A DNA stretch of 64,000 nt from Limnephilus marmoratus (GCA_917880885.1 OU862909.1:31246405-31310404); one strand, 5' to 3'; numbered from the stretch's first letter, positions 21,741-31,765 are shown. Notes: generated from the sequence alone by a model not told the origin. A program made the numbers and translations.

Positions 21741-22275
21741 AATTAGAGCGTCTTATCTGGTATCGTTAATCAACGGGTGACGTGCATTATAAAATAATAG
21801 TTTATAGTAAAGCATTACAGCTTATTAATTTACTTATTTAAATTCTCAATAAAAGACCGTGCAGTGTAGATACATTGAATGTACCTACATTGCACGGGTG
21901 ACGGGTCCTTGTCCTCGTATGGGTCTTGTCCGACTCCGGGGTTCTGAGTTCTCGTGTGGGTTCTACGAGTAGGTCCTGGTTCCGAGTTCTTTGAACCCGT
22001 GCGTCCCGTTTCGGTGCGCCGCAACAATACCCAGTGCCCAGTCCGCACCTAAGAACTCGGACCCGGGACCTGCTCCTAGAACTCGTGTACTTTTAAAAGG
22101 AAGCAAGTCTCGGAGGCTTCCGGAAAAATGCAGAACTTACCCACCTCTAATTTAGTCACCTTATTAAAAGGTTCACTCAGATGCTATTGAAAAAATACAG
22201 AACAATCTTCTTTTATTGAAAATATAAATAAAACCGTTTAACGGAAAACCTAAATTAATAAAGTTATCTGACCAT
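21740..22275. other. spacer, nothing recognised
   Basis: Moderately GC-rich at 21890-22080, with repeated 'gggt(c/t)ct' words, then AT-rich. No supported gene. Confidence 0.4.
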
Positions 22276-22279
22276 TATG

Positions 22280-22465
22280 AATTATTATTACTCAACCACT
22301 AGCGTTTGCGTCCCACCTGGGCGTCGCGTGTTCGATTCCTCGGCTGGCTAAGTCCTCCATCACAACACAAGCAACATTTTCGGCTTTCTGTGGTGGTAGT
22401 AGGAGATTTTCAAACATTGTTGGGTTATTCGTAACCCGGGAATGTTTGTCTTTCTTTTTAAAATT
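22280..22465 (+). repeat. tRNA-derived SINE C, copy 1
   Basis: B box TGTTCGATTCC near 22330 (10 of 11 to consensus), followed by the family body 'ggctggctaagtcctcc', 'gtggtggtagtaggag', 'ttgttgggttattcgtaacc', 'cgggaatgtttgtctttc' and an A-rich tail at 22460-22480. The A box is degraded here but intact in the copy at 52.8 kb. Confidence 0.75.
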
Positions 22466-22554
22466 AAAAAAAAAAATTATCATCATAATTTATTATCATT
22501 GTGAATTCATTTATTGACAGTCCTGAATTATAGCAATTGATTTCATTTCATGTT

Positions 22555-22790
22555 CCTAATAGTCAAATGCACTAAAAATATCTTTCACTGCATCAATCAC
22601 GCCATTACCAATTCGTTTATGAACTCCCTTATACCACGCATACATAGTTTAGCTAACCAATATGCAGAAGTAGCAGATATTTTCAATAGCATCGCAAAAA
22701 TATACAAAAAAGGATTCAAAACATTTTTTTTTTACCTTTTATTAGTTTACATTTGTTTCCAAAATTGTAAATTTTAGTTAATTAGTTAAT
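22555..22790 (+). pseudogene. non-LTR retrotransposon 3' coding end
   Basis: A frame containing NHAITNSFMNSLIPRIHSLA, then NQYAEVADIFNSIAKIYKKG. This resembles the last ~40 residues of Jockey/CR1-like pol proteins ('P..R...L.N.Y.....DIF'). It is followed by a short AT-rich 3' region that abuts the second copy of the 206-bp repeat. 5' truncated. Confidence 0.6.
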
Positions 22791-22792
22791 TT

Positions 22793-22998
22793 AAATCAAT
22801 GTAGACTTGAAACATCGATTTAACTGTCAAAAAATAGCACAGGCCGCCGTATTGTTTGTTCCATATTATCAATTTATTGTTCAATACATATAAATATTAT
22901 CACGAACAAGGCAAAGAAAATGCTCGGTTTTATAATAAGAATGACCAAATACATACCAAATACATTTGTAATTTATCTACTTTAAAATTTTAAAATAG
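22793..22998 (+). repeat. 206-bp direct repeat, copy 2
   Basis: Same as 20259-20464 with about six substitutions. It ends at the 'aaaata' where a Tc1/mariner-like end (GGGTGGGCCATAAACATT) begins, which suggests a later insertion at a TA. Confidence 0.8.
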
Positions 22999-23221
22999 GG
23001 TGGGCCATAAACATTTGCACTTTTCAAATAACCATGAAAAAATATTTGTTTATATCGTTTATATAGTATTTCTTTTATGTTTTGTAATTAATTTTGGTGT
23101 AGAAAAGGTTTTATTCCGTATGAAAAGATATTTGTACCGTAAATAAATAAACATGAAAAAAGATGCGGGTTTTAAACTAGTATCTAATAAATAAAACGAT
23201 GACAGTTTTTAAACTAAATAA

Positions 23222-24440
23222 CTAACCTCACGTCGTTTCTCCGAAGGGCGGACCGCCAAACAACCTGGTATTGGAACACACTCTTTGCCTAATTCACTTT
23301 CAAACATCGTCTCATATTTACTCTACAATTATTCTGACGCGTGACATGGCCCGACTCAAATATTTATTTATTTATTTATTTATTTACGCCTATTTAGGCT
23401 TTAACATACATATATATAACAATATTAACGAAATTATACTAGTAAATAGTGCAGGAAACTACTGTTTAAAACATTTGCACAAATATAAATACAAAGTAAA
23501 TATATTAGATATTGAATTTGAACCACACAGGATGTAGGTACAAAATACAAAAAACAAAAAATGTGAAATAGTTTTTTTTTCTTTCAGCCAAAAAATACTG
23601 TCAATGTGTTAGTCAATTTTAATAGCTTTATCAAAATATTCCCCTATTTGATGAAAAAAAAATCAATAAGGTATGCTTATATAATAAAATTGATGTACTA
23701 AGTATATCAACAACATCGGAGTATTTGTTTCCAAGCTGTTGAATCCGTCGCATAGGAGTATAATATTGACTTGTTGACTTAGAATTGCTACAATAATATG
23801 GTAGGTACTGCCTTGTGACTGACCTGCCTGGAGTTTGAAAAGAAATTACATAAAATAAATCAGGGGTTTCAAACATTGAATTTATGATTTTATACAAACA
23901 GGTTAAATCGGAAATGAAATTCATCGGAAATCTGATTCATTTGATCGTGCCCTGTCTTCCTCGTGTGTCCCCGACTTCTACCATTCAAATTTGCGTCATA
24001 TTTCCTCCCTACTCTTCTTTCTTTGTTCAGTCGCTCTACATGCCCAAATTATTTGATGGTCCCTTTCTTAATCTTACTCATTACATCAGCATTCTTTGCG
24101 GATCTCCACATTTTTGACACGATCAGATATGGTTTTATGATACATACGTCTCAGGGATCTCATTTCCACAGCACTCAGTCTACTTTTATTCTTCCGCTGC
24201 CAGTTCCATGTCTCACTGCCATACATCGGTGTAAGTACCAGCACTCCATTGACTGCTAGCTTCGCTTCTTTAGACTATTTTTTGTTAGCCCAATAGCATT
24301 CAGTCTTCAATTAATGGAGTTACCTGCATTTACGTTTCTTTCAATATCTCTGTCAGCCTTTCCATCTCTCGTAAACACACTTCCCAGATTTACAAAATCA
24401 TCCCGCTCCAAGTATTCAACATTCACAACTATATTACACC
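23222..24440 (-). pseudogene. RTE-like retrotransposon 3' part, interrupted
   Basis: Two blocks on the minus strand align with the C-terminal coding region of the element at 8.8-12.1 kb. 23222-23360 corresponds to about 11905-12050, the extreme C-terminus. 23930-24435 corresponds to about 11390-11900 (YLGS, YGSEAW-like and RWFGHVER regions). Between them lies an unrelated LINE 3' end (23361-23930). Many substitutions and stops. It was inserted before the inner LINE. Confidence 0.85.
23361..23930 (-). mobile_element. 5'-truncated LINE nested in the RTE-like copy
   Basis: On the minus strand, a C-terminal pol segment (23631-23924: DLTCLYKIINSMFETPDLF, then 'RSVTRQYLPYY', 'PMRRIQQLGNKYSDVVDI') is followed by a 3' untranslated region with stem-loop AGCCTAAATAGGC and tail GTAAATAAATAAATAAA (the tttatttattt at 23360-23388). 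The outer element resumes on each side without loss, so this is a clean insertion. Short AAAT-like flanks are probable target duplications. Confidence 0.8.
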
Positions 24441-25103
24441 ATAGTGTCAATTTTAGTACGAAAGTTTTTAAAATGCAAAATTTTCGTAAATTGATTTATT
24501 TGTTTGCAAGACGGAGGAATTCCTCCATGATTTTATCGAGGAATTTTATCGAGAAAAGAAAGCATCGATCAACTACAATATATAGATATATGCAAATTAA
24601 GAGCAACATATTATATAACCAACGATTTTATGGAGATCTAACTCATTCCAATAGATAAAACAGTTTTACAATATGCATAAAAGCAATGTGCGTTTTCCAT
24701 TCAACATATTTTTCTGAAAAGAAACCACTGAGAAAATATCTGGTTAACAGTTTTCTGTAGATTTCAATATTATCGGAAAATAAACGCTTCATCGACGTAA
24801 ACTGGAGTGATATCAATTTCCTTTGAGGGAGGACGCCGAGATTCAGATTTTCTGCGATTTTGAGTTAAAGAATGTAATAAAAGTGAGATGATGCCTTCGC
24901 TGCGGAGTTGATTGCATATTGGATGCCAGATGTGGTAGGGGAAGGCTGGTATGTTAGGGAATATGCTACATTAAAAGACATGTAAGAACTTGTCCTGCAT
25001 ATTGTTATATATATTATAAGTATATATTTTTATTAAGTTAAAAGAAATATAATATTTCGCTTTCTTAACTTAAGAACAGAATATGGTAGTATATATGTAT
25101 ATA
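24440..25103. other. AT-rich spacer, nothing recognised
   Basis: No coding frame with known domains. A short plus-strand frame ending at 24658 shows no motif. Confidence 0.45.
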
Positions 25104-25111
25104 ATGTAGTG

Positions 25112-25763
25112 CAGGGATAGGAACCAATGGCACGCGTGCCGTTAATGGCACGCGACACAATATTTTGGGCACGTCACTAATCAGTAATCACAAAATTTAT
25201 TATGCACTACGAAAAAAATGTGAAGTGATATGACGTCATTTGATATTCTGAATTTGTCCCCATTCGATTGGTTGGAAATTGATGAATTTGAAATGCAGCT
25301 GATTAATTTCCACTTTAGTTCAATATGGATTCAAAAATATGTTGAAACAAGGTGAGAGTTAGAATTAATTGAAACAGAAAGATTGACAGGTAATATGCTA
25401 ATAACAAAATTTTGGAAATATGGAATGCGTTACCAGATACATTTAATTATTTGAAGCGCACTGGCTCATGCTATTTTAACAATATTTCATCAACATGTAT
25501 AGGCCTGCGAGTCATTATTTTCATAGATGAATAACATTAAAGAGTCGGTTATTTACCGTTTGACAGATGACTCCAGTTCGGCATGCATTCTGCTAAAAGT
25601 AACATCTTACAACCCTAAAATTATGATAGTTGTCATCTATCCTGCAACAACAGAAGTCACACTAATTTTACTTTAATTTAAATTTCGCGTATAATGCTAA
25701 ATGCTAAATTAAACATTTCTTTAGAAAAATGGCACGTTGATACGTAAAGGTTCGCCATCCCTG
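25112..25763 (+). mobile_element. deleted hAT transposon
   Basis: Ends CAGGGATAGG and its inverted counterpart CCATCCCTG. The first 20 bases of both ends share 'CAGGGAT' and internal 'GGCACG'. Flanks ATGTAGTG (25104-25111) and ATGTAATC (25764-25771) match at 6 of 8, consistent with an aged 8-bp duplication. Contains a transposase C-terminal remnant, listed separately. Confidence 0.8.
25425..25625 (+). pseudogene. hAT transposase C-terminal (dimerisation) remnant
   Basis: A WNALPDTFNYLKR-like segment near 25420-25455 is followed, after a frame change, by ACESLFS, a stop, MNNIKESVIYRLTDDSSSAC and 'ILLKVTSYNPKI' (about 25505-25625). This pattern (CE..FS.MN..K.....RLTDE.L..C) is the conserved hAT C-terminal dimerisation region. 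The catalytic core is gone. It is held within hAT-type ends. Confidence 0.8.
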
Positions 25764-25854
25764 ATGTAATCTATAGTATAGTAGTAATATTTTTAATTTT
25801 GTATTAACAATTTAAGTTTAAATAGTTTTTTTTAAGGCATTTATATTCTTCTCC

Positions 25855-26255
25855 ATTTTTAGGTTATCTGGGAGAAGATTTTATATGTGTGCGTCCTCGT
25901 GGCCAATGCTTCTCTTGCCACTTTCAGTCTTGACAGTATGTGTGTACAATTTATTATGTTGTCTAGTATAATGTTCGTGTACTTATACTTATGTGACGTT
26001 TTTATAAATGTTGTGTTTGTGTGTATAAGTCCATTTTGCATTTTGTAGATCAGAAAGGCATATGTTATATTCGTGCAATGTTCTTACTTTCAGAAGGTTC
26101 ATTTCCTGGTATAGTTTTATTGTGGGAGTGTATGGGTTATAATTGAAGAGTTTTTTAATAACTTTGTTCTGTATTATTTGTAAGTCGTTTAAGTACGTAA
26201 TGCATGTATTACCCCATGTATCAATTAAATAATTTAGGTGGGACTGGATTAAGAG
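25855..26255 (-). pseudogene. Jockey/CR1-like RT C-terminal fragment
   Basis: Minus-strand translation gives LIQSHLNYLIDTWGNTCITY, then 'LNDLQIIQNKVIKKLFNYN', then after one frameshift 'IYKMQNGLIHTNTTF'. The YG(I/L)..WG box downstream of RT and the following helical region are typical of these LINEs. Both ends truncated. Confidence 0.8.
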
Positions 26256-26259
26256 CGTT

Positions 26260-26880
26260 TAACCAGCCAGTGGACGAAAATCCACATTTCGTCGAAAGTT
26301 GTTCTTACAATCGTGCAGGGCGGTTACAACGAGAAAGATTAATTATTCTCCGTAACAGCTTTTTAAAATTATAACTCAATATCGAATTTATTTCAATTCA
26401 AATTAGCTTTAATTTATACCTTCATCGAAAAATGCAGAAAGGCGTGATGATAAAACTATTAAAATAATGTACTTTTTGTAGTTATTTTTTGATTATAGGT
26501 ATTTATCATTTTTCAATAATGTCTAAATTTAATAAGAATGTTAAAAAAATCTGAAATATATTAGTTTGTAAGTGCGCAAATAAATACACAAATGGACCAA
26601 TTTTCGTCAAGAAACACATGTACGTACATATTTTTTAATGATTTTATTGAAACTAAAATTAAAATTCTAAAACATGCGATTGCTAGATAATGTATTGATT
26701 TATTTTACTGCATGATTATATTATTTGAAATGGGTGTGGTATAATACAAAAACTTTTTTGAAAATTTAACAAATCTGCCAACGACCTATGGAATAACCTT
26801 ATTATACTAAAAATTAAAAAATTTTCTCAAAATTTATTACATGCGAATGCTAGATAAAAGAACAATCTTTCGAAATCCAT
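26260..26880. other. AT-rich spacer, nothing recognised
   Basis: Very AT-rich. No supported element or gene. Confidence 0.5.
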
Positions 26881-26884
26881 TTAT

Positions 26885-27140
26885 ATTTTTTTGTTGAAAA
26901 GAGTCAATACGTCTAAAATCTGATTTGAAAATGACATATTTATGGTTTTCTCTGGTAATGCCCTCTTTACCTCTGTTGGTAGAAGATGAGCAATTCTACC
27001 GAATACATCAATAAATGGTATGATTTTGGCTTTTAGTTTTTCTATGTGTTGTTTAAAAGTCAAATGTTTATCAATATATAAGCCCAGGTATTTTTTGCTA
27101 TCTAGAATATATAGATCTCTTTCTTTTATTGTAATGATTT
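26885..27140 (-). pseudogene. LINE RT fragment (YLGL... region)
   Basis: On the minus strand from about 27135: 'RDLYILDSKKYLGLYIDK' continuing 'HLTFKQHIEKLKAKIIPFID' and 'VFGRIAHLLP'. This is the segment just after the YADD box of Jockey/CR1-like RT (KYLG..ID..L.W..HI). The sequence after residue ~35 departs from the family. Short dead fragment. Confidence 0.75.
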
Positions 27141-27207
27141 ACGCGAAAAATTTTATTTGAGTTTTTTTTTACATGAGCTTCACACAGGAGGCCTTGAGGA
27201 AAATAAT

Positions 27208-28160
27208 GATAATAATATTTCCCTATCAAGTACACGCTCAAAACACACTATAAAAATTAAAACAAATTGTACTAGGTAGATAATGGTTAGTAATAAGTAA
27301 TTCAGTAAACAGAATTGAAAATGCGTTTTAATGTTTTTTTTTTAATTTAAAAAACGCGAAATGTCAAGGACCGCCACGACGATGAAATACACATTTTTAA
27401 AAGAAAAAAAATCACTTTCTGTCAGTTAGACAATAATAAGTACGAATTGCAATCTTTGGAAATGATAAATAATGCGTATTAATCATTTTTATTCAAAATA
27501 CTTAACTCTAAATTCGACTGTTGCGAACTCCTACAACTCATAAACTTACGAATACCGACAGTAACCACGCGACAAAATACATTATTCTACTGCAGCATTC
27601 ACAAGCGGAACTACATTGCCCATTCTCCTATACAACGATATCACACTATGGGGAATCAGTACTTAGGTGATGTCGACATATTTAACATCAACTTGGCGAA
27701 TTTTGTGGATGTTGTAAAAAACATATTCCAAAACTATTACTAAACATATGTGTATTTTTGTAAACTTATGAAATCGCTGTATTTTTGTGACTTGTGTGCA
27801 TTTTTTATCTAATTTTATTTTTATTTCATTATCTATTGAAAAATCATCTGTCATCATTGTACTACCAAACATGTAAAAGCCCTCTGGGCGTTGAATAAAT
27901 AAATAAATAAAATAAATAAATTATTTTGTTTGGTTTCATAAACACGAAAACGCGAGACGTTTGCCGTCGTAATTAACAACATGGCGTTCCTTGAGAAATG
28001 ACATTTCGCGTTTTTAAAGATAACAAAATAACCATTAAAATGCAATATTTTTCAATTCCGGTTACTGAATTACTTATTACTAACTGTAATCTACCTAGTA
28101 CAAGTTGTTTAATTTTTTAAAGTGTGTTTTGAGCGTGGACTCGATAGGGAAATATTCACC
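27208..28160. mobile_element. foldback element with 8-bp target duplication
   Basis: Inverted arms of about 140-180 bp (27214-27390 against 27985-28153), e.g. 'aatatttccctatc' outermost and 'gtactaggtagat' inside. They are flanked by AAAATAAT at 27200-27207 and 28161-28168. An 8-bp duplication points to hAT-, P- or similar-type transposition, but the ends do not start with the common CAGGG. The interior carries a LINE 3' end at 27600-27925 and no transposase. Confidence 0.8.
27640..27925 (+). repeat. LINE 3' end with stem-loop and (AAAT)n tail
   Basis: Ends with AAAGCCCTCTGGGCGTTGAA followed by (taaa)n at 27893-27925. The stem GCCC/GGGC next to an AAAT-repeat tail parallels the LINE 3' end at 23361-23420. 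Upstream coding sequence is not recognisable. Confidence 0.5.
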
Positions 28161-28345
28161 AAAATAATTTCCCTCAGGGCCTATGTCATCTTTGAGGATG
28201 CTGTGTGGAGGGTTTTTTAAGGAAAGGAAGGAGAGGAGAGTTCTGGGAAGGAAAATGGTTTAAGGGGTGGGTAGGAATCTGGGGTTCAGTGTGTCCTGGT
28301 CATCCGCCTCCAAGACCTTAACAAACCTCACCAAAACTATTTTTA

Positions 28346-28795
28346 TTTTAGCTTTTATTTAACATAACCTAACCTACCCTTCAAATTTGAAATGCTAGGT
28401 TTAGTTGCTTCTTTCGGTTAATGTTACTTCTGCCACAGAAGAAAGTAAAAAAATACCTAATTTGTAATAAAAACACCTTTTTATAATTTGATATTTTCAT
28501 GTTATTACATTACATATATTATAATATGTTAGAAGCGTCGTGTCTGAGAAAACAGATCTAACAATATCACAAAGTATGTACCGACTTGGGCAGGTATTAT
28601 ATCCAACTAAATTTCAGCATTTCCATATCTTGGGTTCATAACCTTTACCATGTTTTCCTTTCCAGTTCGTTTATTATTTTATCTGGTGGCTTTAATGTAC
28701 ACAATATTGTGTATTTTACATGTTTATTATGCTAACATGTAAGTTAAGATTTTCATATTATTATGTAAATGCCTCTGTGGAGCACAATTACTTTT
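28346..28795. other. AT-rich spacer, nothing recognised
   Basis: No gene or element ends seen. Confidence 0.5.
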
Positions 28796-28796
28796 T

Positions 28797-29232
28797 GGAG
28801 GTGAACCGCCGCCTCGGTAACCATTTATTGGATAACTAACACCCCTGCCATAGACCACCTCAAATGGTTCGCAACGTTTGTTGACTTAGCAGGTTTGTCC
28901 AGGTCTTGGCAGCGGATGCGTCTGCCCATTTGCTGCGTGGCGGGCCGGAACGAGAGAGACTGGGTGAAGGAGGCCTTTTGACCTTTCCAGCCGGACTCTC
29001 TCGACCCATCGCCTTGCATCACAGTTGGCAGGATGGATTCATATGTGCGTCACTCCTATACACACTAACCCCCTGATTCCTACTCACGCTTCATACCTTT
29101 TCCTTCCTAGAACTTCCTATCTTTCCCTTCCTTAAAAAGACCCCCCCACACAGCATCTCCTATGATGACATAGGCCCGGAGGGAAATTATTTTCCTCAGG
29201 GCCTCCCCTGTGGAGCTAATGTAAAAAAAAAT
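28797..29232 (+). repeat. SINE-like repeat A, full length
   Basis: The best plus-strand copy: from 'gaaccgccgcctcgg' through 'ggtttgtccaggtcttgg', 'ctgcgtggcgggccgg', 'ctctcgacccatcgccttgc' to the terminal hairpin ('ggcccggaggg...cctcagggcc') and 'gagctaatgtaaaaaaaaa'. About 435 bp with a 9-A tail. Confidence 0.85.
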
Positions 29233-29369
29233 CAGAGTGTGTAATTTACAAGCAGACGTGAAACCATAAAGTCGCTAGATGTCGCTTTCTTTTCTTTTGC
29301 TTGTTTTTTAAGTTTGTTGAAGATTGGATATTGATTTCACAAAATAATGTTTTTTTTAATATTTTTTTA

Positions 29370-29455
29370 TAGGATCGAACCCCCGTGTGCTTGATAACTG
29401 TCTCTCTGGTCGCTGAGACTTGTCAGGCCTATGCTATGGAAGTCACGCGCCGAGG
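29370..29455 (-). repeat. tRNA-like SINE fragment
   Basis: Minus strand: 'gggggttcgatcctataaaa' (B-box-like GGTTCGATCCT) followed by an A-rich tail that is the T-run at 29350-29372. The A box is not clear. Confidence 0.4.
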
Positions 29456-29464
29456 TGCTAATTT

Positions 29465-29730
29465 ACAGCATTATTTTAGAACCGAGTAGTTCTTTATGAA
29501 TAGTTTTTTTATGAATAGCTTCCTGATATCAAGTATTTTATTTTGAATTAAAAAAATTTCAGTGGGATGAAGATATGGTTTTTTGTACATAGTTCTAATA
29601 ATTGATTTATGAGCTGTATTAAACAGCTTAATGTATGTGTCTGCGGCTCCACCCCATGCCGATATACCATAAATTAAAATGCTTTGGCAAAGGGAAAAGT
29701 ATACATCTTTTAATAGTTTAGGTGACATTG
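29465..29730 (-). pseudogene. Jockey/CR1-like RT C-terminal fragment
   Basis: An 86-residue frame with 'KDVYFSLCQSILIYGISAWG', then 'KLFNTAHKSIIRTMYKKP' and 'EIFLIQNKILDIRKLFIKK'. It matches the post-RT pattern 'YYALVQS.L.Y.I..WG......I...Q..IIK.I..KP' seen also at 50.6-50.8 kb. It ends abruptly on both sides. Confidence 0.85.
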
Positions 29731-29902
29731 ATTAGATTAGATTGATTGATTGGTGATTAGATTCAAAATATTCGATTCGGGTGAGTATCATAGGTGAGTA
29801 CTTCAATAAAATAATGGTTAGAACTGAGTGTAGAACTGAGTTGTGACGCACTTCCGTTTTACCCGAATTTCAAGTTACTAACGGCGCTAAAGAAGTTTCA
29901 CT

Positions 29903-29990
29903 TAAAAAAATCCTCCACACAGCATCCCCAAAGATGCCACAGGCCCTGAAGGATTTTTTCCCTTAGGGCCACCCGTGTAGAGATAAGATT
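29903..29990 (+). repeat. SINE-like repeat A, 3' end fragment
   Basis: 'cctccacacagcatcccca', 'aggccctgaagg', 'ttagggccacccgtgtagag' without a proper A-tail. Severely 5' truncated. Confidence 0.7.
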
Positions 29991-30384
29991 AATGATTGGT
30001 TTGTACGTCGAAATATGACGTCAATGTGGGTTAAAATATCACTAAATTCTACGAAGTAAAGGTAATATTCCTGTATTATTAATATCACATTTAAAAGCAT
30101 TAATCTGAAAAATTACTGGCATCGTTGGTCGTAAGTCTGACGAGAAATCTCAAGATAAATTAAGAAAATCTTAATTTCGTAGTCCGAGAATGAAGTGAGG
30201 GTTTGAAGGAACGTGTTTAATATTCAAAAGCAATCTAACGGTTGAAGTTTACCGCCGAATGGGTTGCTCGTGAAAAAATAACATCTAGCTACATAAAAGT
30301 TTTTTTCGTTATTTACTGCGACTTTTCACGATGATTCGCGGTGAGAATACCGTAATTTAACCTGAAAATAATAATAAAATAATA

Positions 30385-30877
30385 AATCCCGTTCAATGGC
30401 GCAGAATTTTATATATATCCAAATTTTCCTCACTTAGTACAAAAAACTTGCCTACCCACATTAAACCCGCGTTCTATACTGATAACAATTTAGGTAAATT
30501 ACTAAAAAACAGTAAAGATAGAGATCATAAATTAAGCCAATCAGGCATTTACCAACTACGTTGCAATGATTGTCCTTCGTTAAATTAAGCCAATCAGGCA
30601 TTTACCAACTATGTTGCAATGATTGTCCTTCGTCATCGGAAAGACAACTAGAAATGTAAATATTAGAATCACAGAACATTTAAGATGCGTAAATAATAAT
30701 AATTTTTCAGAGTTTGCTAATCACCTAATTTCCACAGATCACACTTTTAATAAGGACACGGGGGTTAAAATTCTTCACCGTAACAATAAAAGCAAAAAAT
30801 TAGATAACTTAAAAATCAGAAAATACCTAAATAATATGAGTTTATTTATTGTTCTGTTTATAATTATATTGTATTAA
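30385..30877 (+). pseudogene. Penelope-like pol, GIY-YIG endonuclease end
   Basis: Plus-strand translation gives 'NLPTHIKPAFYTDNNLGKLL', then 'SQSGIYQLRCNDCPS' (the GIY half), and after a frameshift 'FVIGKTTRNVNIRITEHLR' (the YIG-like half with conserved Arg), 'FANHLISTDHTF' and 'ILHRNNKSKKLDNLKIRKYL'. This order is the GIY-YIG nuclease domain that ends Penelope-like RTs. A ~54-bp tandem duplication ('ttaagccaatcaggcattta' at 30530 and 30585) breaks the frame inside the domain. The RT domain is missing (5' truncated). The foldback right after it is the element's terminal repeat. Confidence 0.85.
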
Positions 30878-30880
30878 ATT

Positions 30881-31093
30881 GAAATTAAAACAATTTTTTA
30901 ACTTATTTCCACATATTTATTTAACCAGTACCGGTTTCGTCCTGTTATGGACATCTTCAGGCTGGCAATTGACCAAAAAATTGACAATAAATTGGTCAAT
31001 TGCCAGCCTGAAGATGTCCATAACAGGACGAAACCGGTACTGGTTAAATAAATATGTGGAAATAAGTTAAAAAATTGTTTTAATTTCAATTTA
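30881..31093. repeat. near-perfect 210-bp palindrome, Penelope-like terminus
   Basis: Left arm 'aacttatttccacatattta...gaccaaaaaattg' and right arm are complementary almost without mismatch over about 100 bp each, with a tiny centre at about 30985. Each arm holds CTGAAGATGTCC, ATAACA, GGACGAAACCGG, that is a CUGANGA core, a GUCC/GGAC stem and a GAAAC core resembling a hammerhead ribozyme. Stem I pairs only if one C is bulged, so activity is uncertain. Confidence 0.85.
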
Positions 31094-31099
31094 ATAACC

Positions 31100-31598
31100 T
31101 AAATAATAATTCCAGTATTTTGAATAACCAAATTAATTTATCTTTTAGTCCCATTTTAAATCATTTTCCAATAAAATAAGCTCTGTTCTTCCCGGAAATC
31201 CCGCAATTACCACCACCCCTTTGCTTACTTCCCATTCATACACCTGAAATTTGTACATCTGTCAATATTCTGTATCATAGATTGGTTATAATATTCTGGT
31301 GACGAAGGAAGGGTGCTTCTGAAACCGGTAAAAGTGTTTCAAATAAAAGTGGTCTTAAACAAATTTATGTGTTTTTAATTGTAAATTATGGCGAGCCTAA
31401 AAGTTAATGCTTTTTACAAATATCCAATTGTTATTTTCTACAGCGAGATTCGAACCCGCGACCTCTGGTTTCGTAGTCGAGGATCTTAAAAAAATGTAAA
31501 TAAATCAAATCGGTAAGGGTGATTGTATGAACCAAATAATTTAATAATTTAAAATTTGGGATTTATAAAATAATTTGTAACGATTGTAACTTTTTTAG
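31100..31598. other. spacer with a possible diverged Penelope-like terminus
   Basis: At 31305-31330 'tgacgaaggaag', 'ggt', 'gcttctgaaaccggta' resembles a damaged hammerhead core (C3 changed). It is followed by an ATG at 31388 (MASLKVNAFYKYP...). A tRNA B-box-like complement is at 31447-31460. Nothing firm. Confidence 0.35.
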
Positions 31599-31599
31599 T

Positions 31600-31765
31600 C
31601 CGCTCCAGACACAGTTGGGCGAGACAAACTGTGTGAGGAGAGGATGGGACTGCCATGGACGAAGGCCGAACAATCAGCGCAAGACAGGGACGAATGGAGG
31701 CGCCTTGTAGATGCAGTGGGTCCCTGTCCCGAGTAGGACGAGGGGAAGAAGATAATGATGTTAAA
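31600..31765 (+). pseudogene. RTE-like retrotransposon C-terminal tail
   Basis: A short frame reading 'RMGLPWTKAEQSAQDRDEWR', then RLVDAVGPCPE and a stop at about 31735. It matches the usual last ~30 residues of RTE-type pol ('A.DR..WR.LV.A'). 5' truncated; the 3' tail is not clear. Confidence 0.65.

Larger units (their letters stand above)
27162..28345 (-). repeat. SINE-like repeat A split by a TIR element
   Basis: The tail end of a family A copy occupies 27162-27207 and continues at 28161-28345. The middle (27208-28160) is an inserted element. The joint duplicates AAAATAAT. After the insertion the repeat reads on normally ('ttccctcagggcctatgtca', 'gctgtgtggagggttttt') and stops near 'caaacctcacc'. 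Confidence 0.88.

Noticed and set aside
31440..31485. tRNA gene on the minus strand
   Set aside because: Only a B-box-like string; no cloverleaf.
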